From Candidatus Zixiibacteriota bacterium (GTDB taxonomy: Bacteria; Zixibacteria; MSB-5A5; GN15; JAAZOE01), in the NCBI GenBank assembly GCA_036480375.1, contig JAZGGI010000028.1:1-64000 (forward strand): 64,000 nucleotides of DNA, written 5' to 3'. Numbering within the stretch: the first letter of the stretch is position 1; each line of letters starts with the position of its first letter. Position numbers and translations under genes: made by a program. The notes below the pieces were generated by a model. That model had not been told where the DNA came from. It was given only the letters and a program-made list of their open reading frames with translations, and ran no database searches. This document shows positions 8,424-17,516 of this stretch, in pieces.

Positions 8424-8664
8424 CGTCTCCCCCGGCAAAATCATCAAGGTTGAATTTATCGGCGATTTTCGTCAATTTGGCGATTTTCCCCTCGGCCTCA
8501 GTTAGCTTTTTATTGCAAATTCCGGCGATTTCTACCCCCTCGGTATATAACTCAATGGAATCCTCAAGACTCAACTCACCCGATTCCAATTGTTCCGTAA
8601 TTTCATCGAGCCGATTTATCGCGCTCTCAAAATCCTTATACTCTTTCTTGGCCGACATATTCAA
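8416..8664 (-). CDS. xseB: Exodeoxyribonuclease VII small subunit
   Basis: 82 aa. Helical protein with the family pattern FESAINRLDEITEQLESGEL followed by SLEDSIELYTEG. It binds XseA to form the single-strand-specific exonuclease VII. The ATG overlaps the xseA stop by 4 nt (ATGA). The acidic C-terminus (DDFAGGDDD) is common in this family. Confidence 0.94.
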   Translation of the reverse strand: MNMSAKKEYKDFESAINRLDEITEQLESGELSLEDSIELYTEGVEIAGICNKKLTEAEGKIAKLTKIADKFNLDDFAGGDDD

Positions 8665-9875
8665 TTTTTCTTTTCTTTTTTTTCAACCTTCGAAAAAATC
8701 GATCCGTCGCTGACGATAGTCTCCATAATACCTTTAACCGGAATATCTTCCACCGATTTTACAACCTCTTTCTTTGGGGCAGTTCGGGCAACAGAATACC
8801 CTCGCGCCAAAACCGCCAGAGGCGACAGCGCTTCCAGGCGCGAAATCTGTATCGCGGCCGATTGCCGAAAGGTATCAAACCGACTTTGGGATAGCAAGTT
8901 CAAAAGTCTAATTTGTTGATCAAGCTGCTGATATCTCGATTCGAGTATGATCTCGGGATTGGCGAATATTCTTGACGTGATTGAATCGGTAAATCGGCGA
9001 AATTGCTCTCTATATAAGGTATTAACGGCGCTGTCCATATCCCGCAAGATATGTGAAATGCGATCCGAGAATCCCTCCAGCGGCCAGGCAATCATCTCCG
9101 CCGCCATGGAAGGCGTCGCCGCCGAATAATCGGCGACCAAATCCGTCAGAGTAATATCGACTTCATGTCCGATGGCCGAAATAACCGGAATTTCAGAATC
9201 GAAAACCGCCCGGATAACTCGTTCATCATTGAAAGCCCATAAATCCTCAAGCGACCCTCCTCCCCGCCCGATTAGAATCACATCGACTCGCCCGTACCGA
9301 TTCAGTTCCTGTATTCCTTCGGCAAGTTGCGGGGCGGCGATATCGCCCTGCACTTCCGAGGGCCATAAGATTATATCTAATTTCGGATTATGCCTTCTGA
9401 CAACGCGGCAAATATCATGTATGACGGCTCCGGTTGGCGAAGTCACGACTCCGATTCTCATCGGAAACGGAGGCAGTTCTTTTTTATATTGAGGCGAAAA
9501 CAAACCTTCCTTTTCCAGTTTTTCCTTTAATTGCCGAAACGCCAGTTCAAGCTCACCCATCCCAGCCGGTAACAGCCTCTTGACGATTAATTGATAAGAA
9601 CCACCGCGTTCATAAATGGTCAAGTTGCCGTGGGCCAGAACTTTTAGACCATCTTTGGGCTCGAATTTGAGACCCGCTCCACTCGAACGCCACATGGCAC
9701 AGCGGAGTTGAGAATCGTCATCCTTCAGAGAGAAATAGCGATGCCCCGAACCATGATGATGATAATTTGATATTTCACCTTCGACCCATAAAGAAGGAAA
9801 CGATTCTTCAAGGGTAAACCGGGCCATTTTATTAACAGCCGAAACGGAATAGATTTCTTCCTGAATATTTTGCAT
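8661..9875 (-). CDS. xseA: Exodeoxyribonuclease VII large subunit
   Basis: 404 aa. N-terminal OB-fold (YSVSAVNKMARFTLEESFPSLWVEGEIS) followed by the catalytic domain with TSPTGAVIHDI, GRGGGSLEDLWAFNDE and PVISAIGHEVD, all XseA signatures. It degrades single-stranded DNA with XseB. I start at the ATG at 9875 (MQNIQEEIYSVS), which matches family N-termini; a TTG start 12 codons upstream is possible, since no SD is obvious at either. First gene of the operon down to nadK. Confidence 0.94.
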   Translation of the reverse strand: MQNIQEEIYSVSAVNKMARFTLEESFPSLWVEGEISNYHHHGSGHRYFSLKDDDSQLRCAMWRSSGAGLKFEPKDGLKVLAHGNLTIYERGGSYQLIVKRLLPAGMGELELAFRQLKEKLEKEGLFSPQYKKELPPFPMRIGVVTSPTGAVIHDICRVVRRHNPKLDIILWPSEVQGDIAAPQLAEGIQELNRYGRVDVILIGRGGGSLEDLWAFNDERVIRAVFDSEIPVISAIGHEVDITLTDLVADYSAATPSMAAEMIAWPLEGFSDRISHILRDMDSAVNTLYREQFRRFTDSITSRIFANPEIILESRYQQLDQQIRLLNLLSQSRFDTFRQSAAIQISRLEALSPLAVLARGYSVARTAPKKEVVKSVEDIPVKGIMETIVSDGSIFSKVEKKEKKN

Positions 9876-9991
9876 GAAACTGAAGATAGTTTTTTGTACT
9901 ATAAAAGACAATCACTTTGTTGGTTGCGTAAGAAGATGAATTCATTTATCATTAAAATTGTATACGCCGTGTGCTGAGGTTTAATAAATTT

Positions 9992-10567
9992 ATGTCAAAA
10001 AGGAATAAAAATACTGCAACTCAAAACAAACCGGGGCGGCGAATTTTATGGCTGATAATTGCCGTATTAGCGGTTGCGATAGGATTTTTGATAACGATAA
10101 AACAAAATGACAATCCTGTGAAATCCTTAACCCCGCCTGCTTCGAAGACGATCTTTTCCGCTCCCGAATTTCAAAAACACGGCACTCTGACATTTTTCAA
10201 AAACGATGGTGATAAAGTCGTTACGATTGATATTGAGATCAAAGACAGCGGCTACGAGCAAGCCGATGGAATGATGCGCCGTGATACGATGGAAGAGCTG
10301 CAGGGGATGCTATTTATTTTTGCCGATGAAACCGAACGATCATTCTGGATGAAAAATACGATTCTTTCACTGGATTTATTATTTGTCAATAGCCGGAATG
10401 AAATTGTGACAATTCACAAAAACGCGGTCCCGTTTGATAAGAGTAATTATAAGTCGGACGCACCCGCCAAATATGTCGTCGAAGTTCTCTCCGGTTTTAC
10501 GGATAAATATAACATTGTCGTTGGCGATAAAATCGAATGGACCAAAATCGAAAGCTTCGGACAATAA
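9992..10567 (+). CDS. DUF192 membrane-anchored protein
   Basis: 191 aa with an N-terminal transmembrane anchor (residues ~18-38, WLIIAVLAVAIGFLI) and a periplasmic DUF192 domain. Domain hallmarks are the QADGMMRR and LQGMLFIF strands, FWMKNTILSLDLLFV, and the conserved VVEVLSG near the end. The biochemical role of DUF192 is unknown. A GTG at 9971 is an alternative start; ATG 9992 is chosen as it begins right before the positively charged anchor. It converges with uvrC, with only 5 nt between stops. Confidence 0.85.
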   Translation: MSKRNKNTATQNKPGRRILWLIIAVLAVAIGFLITIKQNDNPVKSLTPPASKTIFSAPEFQKHGTLTFFKNDGDKVVTIDIEIKDSGYEQADGMMRRDTMEELQGMLFIFADETERSFWMKNTILSLDLLFVNSRNEIVTIHKNAVPFDKSNYKSDAPAKYVVEVLSGFTDKYNIVVGDKIEWTKIESFGQ

Positions 10568-10572
10568 TCGAT

Positions 10573-12405
10573 CTATTTATTTTTCTCAGAATGAAAATGA
10601 TTATAAATGTTCTGAGCCAGCTTCAATGGAATGCCCTTTAACGATGCCACTTCTTCAATTGACGCCGTCTTGATCTTTTTAACAGAACCAAAGTGTTTTA
10701 ATAACACTTTCCGGCGCGACGGTCCCACCCCGGGGATATCATCAAGTTCTGATTTTATTGTTCGTTTTTTGCGGAGTTTGCGATGATATGTAATCGCGAA
10801 ACGATGCGCCTCGTCTCTGACTCGTTTTAGCAGATTTAACGCCGGAGAATTTCTGGGAATATACACAGGCGCGGATTTATGGGGGATAAAAACTTCTTCC
10901 AGTTTTTTAGCCAGTCCGATTATCGGCTGATTTTCTAATTTATGCTGCCTTAAGACCTCAACCGCAATCGAAAGCTGCCCCTTTCCCCCGTCAACCATCA
11001 TCAAATCAGGAAGCGGTTTGTTCTCTTCCTTTCTTCGTACGACATATCGAATGAAAACCTCCCGCATGGCGGCAAAATCATCCTGACCCTTGACGCTTTT
11101 AATTTTGAAATGCCGGTATTCTGATTTCCTGGGTTTGCCCTTTTCAAAATAAACCAGCGAGGCGACCTTATCGGAACGACCCAGGTTGGAAATATCAAAA
11201 CAACTGATTGACTGAGGTGCTTTGTCAAGCCTGAGTACTTTTCGCAGCGCCGCTGCCGAGGCCGGGATTCGTTCATTATATTTTTTCTTCTGCAACAACA
11301 TCTCATCAAGAACCAACCGGGCGTTCGTTTCGGCCATCGATACCAGTTTTACTTTTTCTCCTCTTTGCGGGGTAAGTATTTTTATCTTCATTCTTTTGGA
11401 CTTTGACAGCCACTTCTCGATCAGTTTTTCTTCTGCGATTTTCAATGGTAAGAATATTTCTTCGGGTAAATTCTCGGCATGATTATAAAACTGTTTCAAA
11501 AATCCGGACAACAAATCTTCTTCGGAAATATCGGGACTGACTTTAAGCTGTATATCCTGGCGCCCGATGAGAATTCCCTCGCGAATCTGCATGACCGCCG
11601 CGACCGCGTCCTTGTCTTCCCTGGCATAGGCGATCACATCCCGATTGATATTTTGAGCCACATCAACCTTCTGTCTTCTCCAAACCGACTCCATTGCCTC
11701 GATGGTATCGCGCAACCGGGCGGCCTCTTCGAATCGAGTGTCATTTGATGCCTTATTCATTCTTTGATTGAGACTGCCGATTAAATCCGATTGACGACCG
11801 GAGAGAAACATGATAACAGCATCAACATGCTTTTTATACTCCTCCGGGGTTTCCTCGTCAACGCATGCTCCGGCGCAGCGCCCGATATGATAATCGAGGC
11901 AAATTTTGTATTTGCGTCCCGTCGGCGAAGGTATCTCATAGTTGCACGAACGAATTCCAAAATGCCGCATCAGAAATTTCAAAGTTCTCCGCATCCCGGC
12001 GGAATTGGTATATGGTCCGAAATACCGCGCCCCATCGCGCAGAACGCGGCGCGTAACCAGTAGTCTTGGGAAAGGTTCGTTGATAGTTAATTTAAGATAC
12101 GGGAATCGTTTATCGTCTTTGAGATTCACATTGTAGCGCGGCTTATGTTCCTTGACAAGATTAGCTTCCAGTATCAAAGCTTCGATTTCCGAATCGGTCA
12201 CGAGAAGCTCAATATCATCGACTTGTGTGACCAGAACCGCCGTTTTGAAATCAGCCGAGCCGCGGCTTTGAAAATAGGATTTGACCCTATTTTTTAGATT
12301 TTTGGCTTTACCGATATAAATGATTTTCCCCCGGCTGTTTTTCATCATATAGACGCCGGGCTCTTTCGGCAGGTTTTTCAGTTTTATTTTCAGCTTTTTA
12401 TTCAT
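10573..12405 (-). CDS. uvrC: Excinuclease ABC subunit C
   Basis: 610 aa. Makes both incisions in nucleotide excision repair with UvrB. The N-terminal GIY-YIG nuclease is seen as GVYMMKNSRG...IIYIGKAKNLKNRV, followed by the zinc-type cysteine cluster (CLDYHIGRCAGAC), a UVR motif (~200-240), an RNase H-like domain (CFDISNLG, MMVDGGKGQLS) and a C-terminal helix-hairpin-helix (DDIPGVGPSRRKVLLKHFGS). Start at ATG 12405, which gives the canonical KIKLKNLPKEPGVY opening. Confidence 0.97.
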   Translation of the reverse strand: MNKKLKIKLKNLPKEPGVYMMKNSRGKIIYIGKAKNLKNRVKSYFQSRGSADFKTAVLVTQVDDIELLVTDSEIEALILEANLVKEHKPRYNVNLKDDKRFPYLKLTINEPFPRLLVTRRVLRDGARYFGPYTNSAGMRRTLKFLMRHFGIRSCNYEIPSPTGRKYKICLDYHIGRCAGACVDEETPEEYKKHVDAVIMFLSGRQSDLIGSLNQRMNKASNDTRFEEAARLRDTIEAMESVWRRQKVDVAQNINRDVIAYAREDKDAVAAVMQIREGILIGRQDIQLKVSPDISEEDLLSGFLKQFYNHAENLPEEIFLPLKIAEEKLIEKWLSKSKRMKIKILTPQRGEKVKLVSMAETNARLVLDEMLLQKKKYNERIPASAAALRKVLRLDKAPQSISCFDISNLGRSDKVASLVYFEKGKPRKSEYRHFKIKSVKGQDDFAAMREVFIRYVVRRKEENKPLPDLMMVDGGKGQLSIAVEVLRQHKLENQPIIGLAKKLEEVFIPHKSAPVYIPRNSPALNLLKRVRDEAHRFAITYHRKLRKKRTIKSELDDIPGVGPSRRKVLLKHFGSVKKIKTASIEEVASLKGIPLKLAQNIYNHFHSEKNK

Positions 12406-12750
12406 GCCGCAATTAATAACGAAAATATTCGAAACGAGTGCCACAGTTTTTTAATTGTCACATTCGAGTAATAAAATAAGCCCGGCTAGGTGGGTTTTTA
12501 GCCGGGCTACTTCAAAGGGAAGAGCAACATGGACATAGCTCTTGGAAAGCTAAACTTCCTGTTACCTGTACGATGTGTTTCAATCACTAAACTTATCGGA
12601 CAAAACTGTTGAAAATTTAGACAATGTGAGCATTTTTTTCACATTTTTTTCGCATACACGCAATTCACTCACATTGGGGAAGTTAATCGGATATCAATGC
12701 GTGATAATTAAATGTCACTTAATTATGCGAGGAAATGTTTCCGTAGAAAT
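12406..12750. other. Intergenic region with a strong hairpin
   Basis: A spacer of 345 nt. It holds a 10-bp stem at 12479-12508 and, next to it (about 12515-12560), sequence that can form weaker stems (GGAAG with CTTCC, AGAGC with GCTCT). I see no open frame with start context. A small RNA is possible but unsupported. Confidence 0.4.
12479..12508 (-). terminator. Possible terminator hairpin
   Basis: AGCCCGGCTA pairs perfectly with TAGCCGGGCT; on the minus strand the stem is followed by a T-rich stretch (TTATTTTATT). It would end transcripts of the 12751-13854 gene after a long 3' UTR. The broken T-run makes this less certain. Confidence 0.45.
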
Positions 12751-13854
12751 TTATTCTACTTTTAGCGCAGTCAAAGCTTCTTCAAGTTTTATTTTTAGAT
12801 CATCATATTCATCGTAGAATATTGTGTCAAAATGTTCATAATCAAATGCGAGCTTTCGTTTACTCTTGAAGTGCTTCTTATCGCAAACCGGTATAATGTC
12901 TTTTCCCAATGCCAGAGCCATCCCAAATTCCAGAACCACATTTCTGTTTTCTGTTGATAATTCAGCAATGACAATTTCTGATTTTACGATGAGAGAAAAG
13001 ATCTTACTCTCTATGTAATTTTTCCTTTTATCAGTATCTGATCTATGACAAGTATAATCAAAGACATCTTTTACCGCAGGTTGAAAAACCTCTGGCAAGA
13101 TATCTTGAGGAAATTCATCTTCGTTAAGGGGCATAATAACAAATGCAAATTTGCCGGATTTTTCCGCCTGCGTTTCAACCAAATGAAAAATCGGATGGTT
13201 TGAAGGATCGATTAATTCAATTAGTTTATCGTCTAAATCTTCTATTCCCAATTCCTTTTTAACATCCTCTATTTTTTCAGGATTAATTTTGAAAGGCTGT
13301 GTATTGACTTGACCCCGATTCATCCTGAATAATTCTGATCTTCTTTTTCTTACTAAAAATTTCCGTTCTTCATAGAAACGAAGCCATGAATTAATTTCTT
13401 TATCCGTGTTGGAATAATTATCCATCAAATCGTAATGACTAATGCCTTCGTCAGGATGATTTGAATTTATTGTGTAAATAAATCTCAATATCTCATGTTT
13501 TAATTTATCACTCTCTATTAACAGAATTTTATTTAATCCATCATGCTTTTCTGAATCAAATACAAATTCTTTCTGATTTGGATTATTCCGTATTGAGTAC
13601 AATCCGAATTTAATCGCATTATTGTGCATATCCATCTGATTATTGAATCCAGTTTCAGCTAAAACATCTTTCACCCTAACAACAAACTCTAATGTTTCCT
13701 GTTCTTGAGTATTTTTTGCATCCCTGAATATGTAATTAAATGGATAACTGTCCACCGGATCTTTTAAATCTTCTTTAGATTCAGAACATCCCACAGTTAA
13801 TAATTTAGGCTGATTATCGATAATTGTCTTGACTATCCCCAGCCAGATGCTCAT
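12751..13854 (-). CDS. Winged-helix protein with TIR-like/nucleoside deoxyribosyltransferase-like domain
   Basis: 367 aa, soluble. The C-terminal ~120 residues carry the pattern FAFVIMPL...IVIAELSTENRNVVLEFGMALALGK...FDTIFY, the Rossmann-like NDT/TIR-like fold often annotated as a nucleotide-binding stress or immune effector. The Glu in VVLEFG is where the family has its catalytic Glu. The middle (~125-190) reads like a winged helix (HEILRFIYTIN...DKEINSWLRFYEERKFLVRK). The ATG at 13854 follows the NlpC stop by 4 nt, so it ends the UppS-CdsA-UbiA-NlpC operon. It is AT-rich relative to those genes, which suggests later acquisition. Enzymatic activity is inferred only. Confidence 0.65.
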   Translation of the reverse strand: MSIWLGIVKTIIDNQPKLLTVGCSESKEDLKDPVDSYPFNYIFRDAKNTQEQETLEFVVRVKDVLAETGFNNQMDMHNNAIKFGLYSIRNNPNQKEFVFDSEKHDGLNKILLIESDKLKHEILRFIYTINSNHPDEGISHYDLMDNYSNTDKEINSWLRFYEERKFLVRKRRSELFRMNRGQVNTQPFKINPEKIEDVKKELGIEDLDDKLIELIDPSNHPIFHLVETQAEKSGKFAFVIMPLNEDEFPQDILPEVFQPAVKDVFDYTCHRSDTDKRKNYIESKIFSLIVKSEIVIAELSTENRNVVLEFGMALALGKDIIPVCDKKHFKSKRKLAFDYEHFDTIFYDEYDDLKIKLEEALTALKVE

Positions 13855-13858
13855 TGAC

Positions 13859-14365
13859 TTACTCAATCACCCGGCGGGCGCCGAGGAAGCGTTTCTTCCA
13901 ATATTTTTCGGACATGTTCGATATAATAATGCCGTTGGAACTCGAAGCGTGGACAAATTCGTCAAAACCGATATAGATGCCAGCATGCGATACGCCTTTT
14001 CCTCCGGTATCAAAAAAGACCAGATCGCCGAAGAAAAAATCGCCGCGTTCCACGATGCGGCCGGTTTTCCATAATTTTTCGGTTGTTCGAGGCAGATGGA
14101 CTGAATTGTAATCGAGATAAATCGCTCCGATAAATTCCGAGCAGTCGTATCCCCGTTCGCTTTCACTGCGGCCGGCATACGGTTTACCCAGGTAACGGTC
14201 GATGATATTTCCCATGACAATCGGATCGACGGCGTAATTCTTGGCTTTGGTCTGTTTGACCTTAGCCTTCCCTTCGGTAGTATGTATGCCGCCGCCGTAA
14301 CGAGGCGTCCCCTGGCATCCGATTAGAATCGGAAGAATAAGAATTAAAAATGACAGACGTTTCAT
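13859..14365 (-). CDS. NlpC/P60 family lipoprotein (peptidoglycan endopeptidase)
   Basis: 168 aa. The lipobox LIGC places the lipidated Cys at residue 17. The papain-like catalytic triad is visible: Cys75 in YDCSEF, His127 in SHAGIYIG, and His139 in VHASS as third polar residue. Such enzymes cleave the gamma-D-Glu-diaminopimelate bond or related bonds in stem peptides. It lies 4 nt downstream of ubiA in the envelope-lipid operon, consistent with a cell-wall role. Confidence 0.88.
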   Translation of the reverse strand: MKRLSFLILILPILIGCQGTPRYGGGIHTTEGKAKVKQTKAKNYAVDPIVMGNIIDRYLGKPYAGRSESERGYDCSEFIGAIYLDYNSVHLPRTTEKLWKTGRIVERGDFFFGDLVFFDTGGKGVSHAGIYIGFDEFVHASSSNGIIISNMSEKYWKKRFLGARRVIE

Positions 14366-14369
14366 ATTA

Positions 14370-15275
14370 TCAACTCAGTTTCGGATAAATGACACCAAAT
14401 CTTTTCTTATAATAGATTTTTGTTAAAACGATTGTCAACAAAAGAAACGCCAGGTATAACGGATAATGCGCACCCGCCAAAAGCGTTAAAAGCAATATTG
14501 GAAATTTGCAGGCGAATAACAGCACCGATTTATTCGGTTTGATAAGAAGAATAACGACCAACAACATAGTTATCCCGGCGACAATCATCATTTCATAATT
14601 ACTGATGACAAATGAAATCACGGCTGTTGCGATAGCCGACAATAACGCCAATATCAAGGCTCCCCTTTTTCCCAACACAACCGCGACTGTCAATTTATTC
14701 GATACCATATCGCCGTCGTAATCGGGCAGTGTCGTCAAAATATATCCGGTCGCGATGGCGAGGAAATACGGAATACTCGATATGGCAGGCAATCTTCCGG
14801 CGCAAAACAACCCTATCATAAATGGAATAAAAAATCCGTAGGCGACAGCGTTAGCCAGAAGACCTCCGAAAAGATTATCTTTCAGCCTGATGGGTGGAGC
14901 TGAGTACATGACTCCCAGAATCACTATATAAAGAGTCACATAAAATGTATGACGCGATATTAAAAAGGCCAAAGCCAAACCGATCGCCGTTAATAATCCA
15001 TAATAAACCCAGGCTGCTTTTACCGAAATAATTCCGCGCGGAAGGAAAAACAGTTTATCGTTTACTCGATCCGATTCGATATCGAAAATCTGATTGATGA
15101 TATACGTTCCGGCGAAAACAAGAGTCAGGACAACTAACTGCCAGATAAATTGTAAATTAATCGAGATATTTCCGTACCCGGAAACGGTGCAGTCGGAAAG
15201 ATAATGGAGGTAAACCGTCCAAACCGGAATCAGGAGCATGGGACGGCTCATGAATATGAAATCAAGAATCTTCAC
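14370..15275 (-). CDS. UbiA-family prenyltransferase
   Basis: 301 aa with about nine membrane helices. The first prenyl-diphosphate motif is NQIFDIESDRVND and the second DYDGDMVSNK, both bearing the Asp residues that hold Mg2+. It attaches a polyprenyl chain to an acceptor (quinone, heme or lipid headgroup); the acceptor cannot be told from sequence. Its start overlaps the cdsA stop by 4 nt. Neighbouring uppS and cdsA make a lipid or quinone role natural. Confidence 0.85.
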   Translation of the reverse strand: MKILDFIFMSRPMLLIPVWTVYLHYLSDCTVSGYGNISINLQFIWQLVVLTLVFAGTYIINQIFDIESDRVNDKLFFLPRGIISVKAAWVYYGLLTAIGLALAFLISRHTFYVTLYIVILGVMYSAPPIRLKDNLFGGLLANAVAYGFFIPFMIGLFCAGRLPAISSIPYFLAIATGYILTTLPDYDGDMVSNKLTVAVVLGKRGALILALLSAIATAVISFVISNYEMMIVAGITMLLVVILLIKPNKSVLLFACKFPILLLTLLAGAHYPLYLAFLLLTIVLTKIYYKKRFGVIYPKLS

Positions 15276-16111
15276 AACCAGTATAGATTCATGACATATT
15301 TAAGATATAAATAAACCACCGGAGCGGCAAACAGCAGTGAATCAAAACGGTCCAGAACACCGCCATGACCGGGTATTATCGCCGAAGAGTCTTTAATATT
15401 TATGGAGCGTTTCCAGAGAGATTCAACCAAATCGCCCAACTGGCCAAACGTTCCGATCAACACTGACAGCAATATAAAATGAATAATCTCGATTTCTCTG
15501 AGCCAGAAAATCTTAAAAATAGCGGCAACTATGAATACTCCGATATATCCCCCGACAAATCCTTCGATTGTTTTATTGGGCGACACCGCCGGGGCGAGTT
15601 GATGTTTCCCGAATTGTTTCCCGAAAAACATGGCGGCCGTATCCCCGACCCATAAAGAACCCATCAGAAAAAACAACCACCAGCGCCCGTGTGACGGTTC
15701 TAACCAGGCGGCGTTGCCGCGAATCAAATAAATATATGGATAGAGCAATCCGATATAAAAACTGCCCCAAACGATATAAGTAAGCCGATAATGCAGAGTT
15801 TTTATCGGATCTTTTCCGGTTGCCAGGATGATTCCAATTACCAGAAAAATACCCAAAAGGCAATACAATCCGAATGCGGCCTGACCGGTGGCGGTCAAAT
15901 AAACCGAAACAATAACACCCAAAAAGGGAAGAAAAAAACAGGGCGAACCGACCGGGATTTCAGCACCGCGCAGGTACTCAATTATCCCGATTCCCGACAA
16001 TAGCAAAACAAAATAGAGAAACCCTTCACCGCCTCGAAAGATAAGAAATAAAATTATTGGGATCGCTATGGCTGCGACGATTAACCGCTGGGTCAAATTT
16101 ATGGAAATCAT
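15272..16111 (-). CDS. cdsA: Phosphatidate cytidylyltransferase
   Basis: 279 aa, ~8 transmembrane helices. Makes CDP-diacylglycerol from phosphatidate and CTP. The signature SPNKTIEGFVGG and the C-terminal GQLGDLVESLWKRSINIKDS...IIPGHGGVLDRFDSL are intact. It overlaps uppS by 4 nt (ATGA), the uppS-cdsA order being widespread in bacteria. Confidence 0.95.
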   Translation of the reverse strand: MISINLTQRLIVAAIAIPIILFLIFRGGEGFLYFVLLLSGIGIIEYLRGAEIPVGSPCFFLPFLGVIVSVYLTATGQAAFGLYCLLGIFLVIGIILATGKDPIKTLHYRLTYIVWGSFYIGLLYPYIYLIRGNAAWLEPSHGRWWLFFLMGSLWVGDTAAMFFGKQFGKHQLAPAVSPNKTIEGFVGGYIGVFIVAAIFKIFWLREIEIIHFILLSVLIGTFGQLGDLVESLWKRSINIKDSSAIIPGHGGVLDRFDSLLFAAPVVYLYLKYVMNLYWL

Positions 16112-16860
16112 TTAGAATTAACCCGACCGAAACGCCGGTCCCTCTTAATATATTCCTTGACTGCGGTCAGGAAATCGATCTTGTTAAAATCGGGCCAGAG
16201 TGTGTCGGTAATATATATCTCCGTATATGACGTCTGCCAGATGAGGAAATTGGATAGTCTCATTTCTCCCGAAGTCCTGATTAGCAAATCAGGATCGGGC
16301 AAATCGGCGGTGTAAAGATACGAGGCGAACAATTTTTCATCGATATCATCGGAGACTACTTTTCCGGATTTGATATCTTCGGTCAGAGCCCTGATGGCAT
16401 CAATAATTTCGGTGCGGCCGCCGTAGTTAAGAGCCAGATTGAGAGTCAATCCCGTATTTTTTGACGTTTTGCGAAATGCTGATTTGAGGACCTTCCTCTT
16501 TGCCACAGGTAATTCATCTATGCGTCCGGTTGCCATCAATCGGACATTGTTTTTCATTAAATCATCAAGCTCCTGCAGGGTCGTCCGGGATAATAACTGC
16601 ATCAGCGAAGCGACTTCGTCTTTGGGCCGATTCCAATTTTCTACCGAAAATGTATACAGCGTCAAAAAGTCAATACCTATTTCCGAGGCGATTTCGACTA
16701 CCTTCCGAACCGCCTTTACTCCAGCCACGTGGCCTTCGGTGCGTTTCAATCCCCGTTGATTAGCCCAGCGCCCATTACCGTCCATAATAATGGCTACATG
16801 ACCGGGACATTTCCCGCTTGACTGGATTTCCTCAATTAGATGTTTTATATCCTCTGGCAT
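16108..16860 (-). CDS. uppS: Undecaprenyl diphosphate synthase
   Basis: 250 aa cis-prenyltransferase producing the C55 carrier for peptidoglycan and other glycans. HVAIIMDGNGRWANQRG (catalytic Asp), GHVAGVKAVRKVVEIA, LTLYTFSVENWNRP and DLLIRTSGEMRLSNFLIWQ are all present. First gene of a tight operon uppS-cdsA-ubiA-nlpC-TIR-like gene. Confidence 0.97.
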   Translation of the reverse strand: MPEDIKHLIEEIQSSGKCPGHVAIIMDGNGRWANQRGLKRTEGHVAGVKAVRKVVEIASEIGIDFLTLYTFSVENWNRPKDEVASLMQLLSRTTLQELDDLMKNNVRLMATGRIDELPVAKRKVLKSAFRKTSKNTGLTLNLALNYGGRTEIIDAIRALTEDIKSGKVVSDDIDEKLFASYLYTADLPDPDLLIRTSGEMRLSNFLIWQTSYTEIYITDTLWPDFNKIDFLTAVKEYIKRDRRFGRVNSK

Positions 16861-17010
16861 GAGCCTATTCTACAACTCGAACTCGATTTGGGCAAGATTA
16901 AATTCTCATCTTTCCATTTTTTGTCCGGTTATTGTTCTTCTCATTTTCTCTCGTAGGAACATTTTAACGTGCGTATATGTTATACACCTCAAAAGTAATT
17001 AGGAGGTTTC

Positions 17011-17466
17011 ATGCAGGTAAAAGATGTTTTGGATGACTTTCATAAACATCCCATTACGATAAATGAAAATCTGACCATAGGCGAGGCGATGAAAGCCCTC
17101 AATAAGCACAAAATCGGGTCGCTCATAGTTTTGGATAATTCCAAATCTTTGGCAGGCATAATAACCGAACGTGATGTATTCAGAATGATGAATAAATTCA
17201 ACTGCGATATTGAGGAAAAGTTAATTAAAGATTACATGTCCACCGATTTAATTATTGGGGTTCCCGAAGATGATTTGGAATATATCGCCGGATTAATTAC
17301 CCAGAACCGCATCCGCCATATTCCTGTCATAAACAGGGATGGCAACCTGTGCGGAATAATATCCATTGGAGATATCGTCAAGGCCCGCCTGAATGAAGCC
17401 GAAGTTGAAAACAGATACCTGCGTGAGTATATTTCCGGTCGGGCTCATTTAATTTCAGAAGAATAA
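17011..17466 (+). CDS. CBS-domain pair protein
   Basis: 151 aa made of two CBS motifs (residues ~8-58 with HKIGSLIVLD...GIITERDVFR, and ~72-125 with RHIPVINRDGNLCGIISIGDIV). CBS pairs bind adenosine nucleotides and act as regulatory sensors. Perfect AGGAGG SD 5 nt before the ATG. Stand-alone gene with its own terminator; the target is unknown. Confidence 0.9.
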   Translation: MQVKDVLDDFHKHPITINENLTIGEAMKALNKHKIGSLIVLDNSKSLAGIITERDVFRMMNKFNCDIEEKLIKDYMSTDLIIGVPEDDLEYIAGLITQNRIRHIPVINRDGNLCGIISIGDIVKARLNEAEVENRYLREYISGRAHLISEE

Positions 17467-17489
17467 TATCAGGTATAAATCACAAAAAA

Positions 17490-17516
17490 TCCGCCTGTTC
17501 AAGCGGGTTTTTTTCA
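17490..17516 (+). terminator. Rho-independent terminator
   Basis: A short stem (CCGC...GCGG, loop about 8 nt) followed by T8 after the CBS gene. The A-run on the other side means it could also serve the minus-strand protease gene, whose stop lies 1-3 nt away. Confidence 0.75.
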
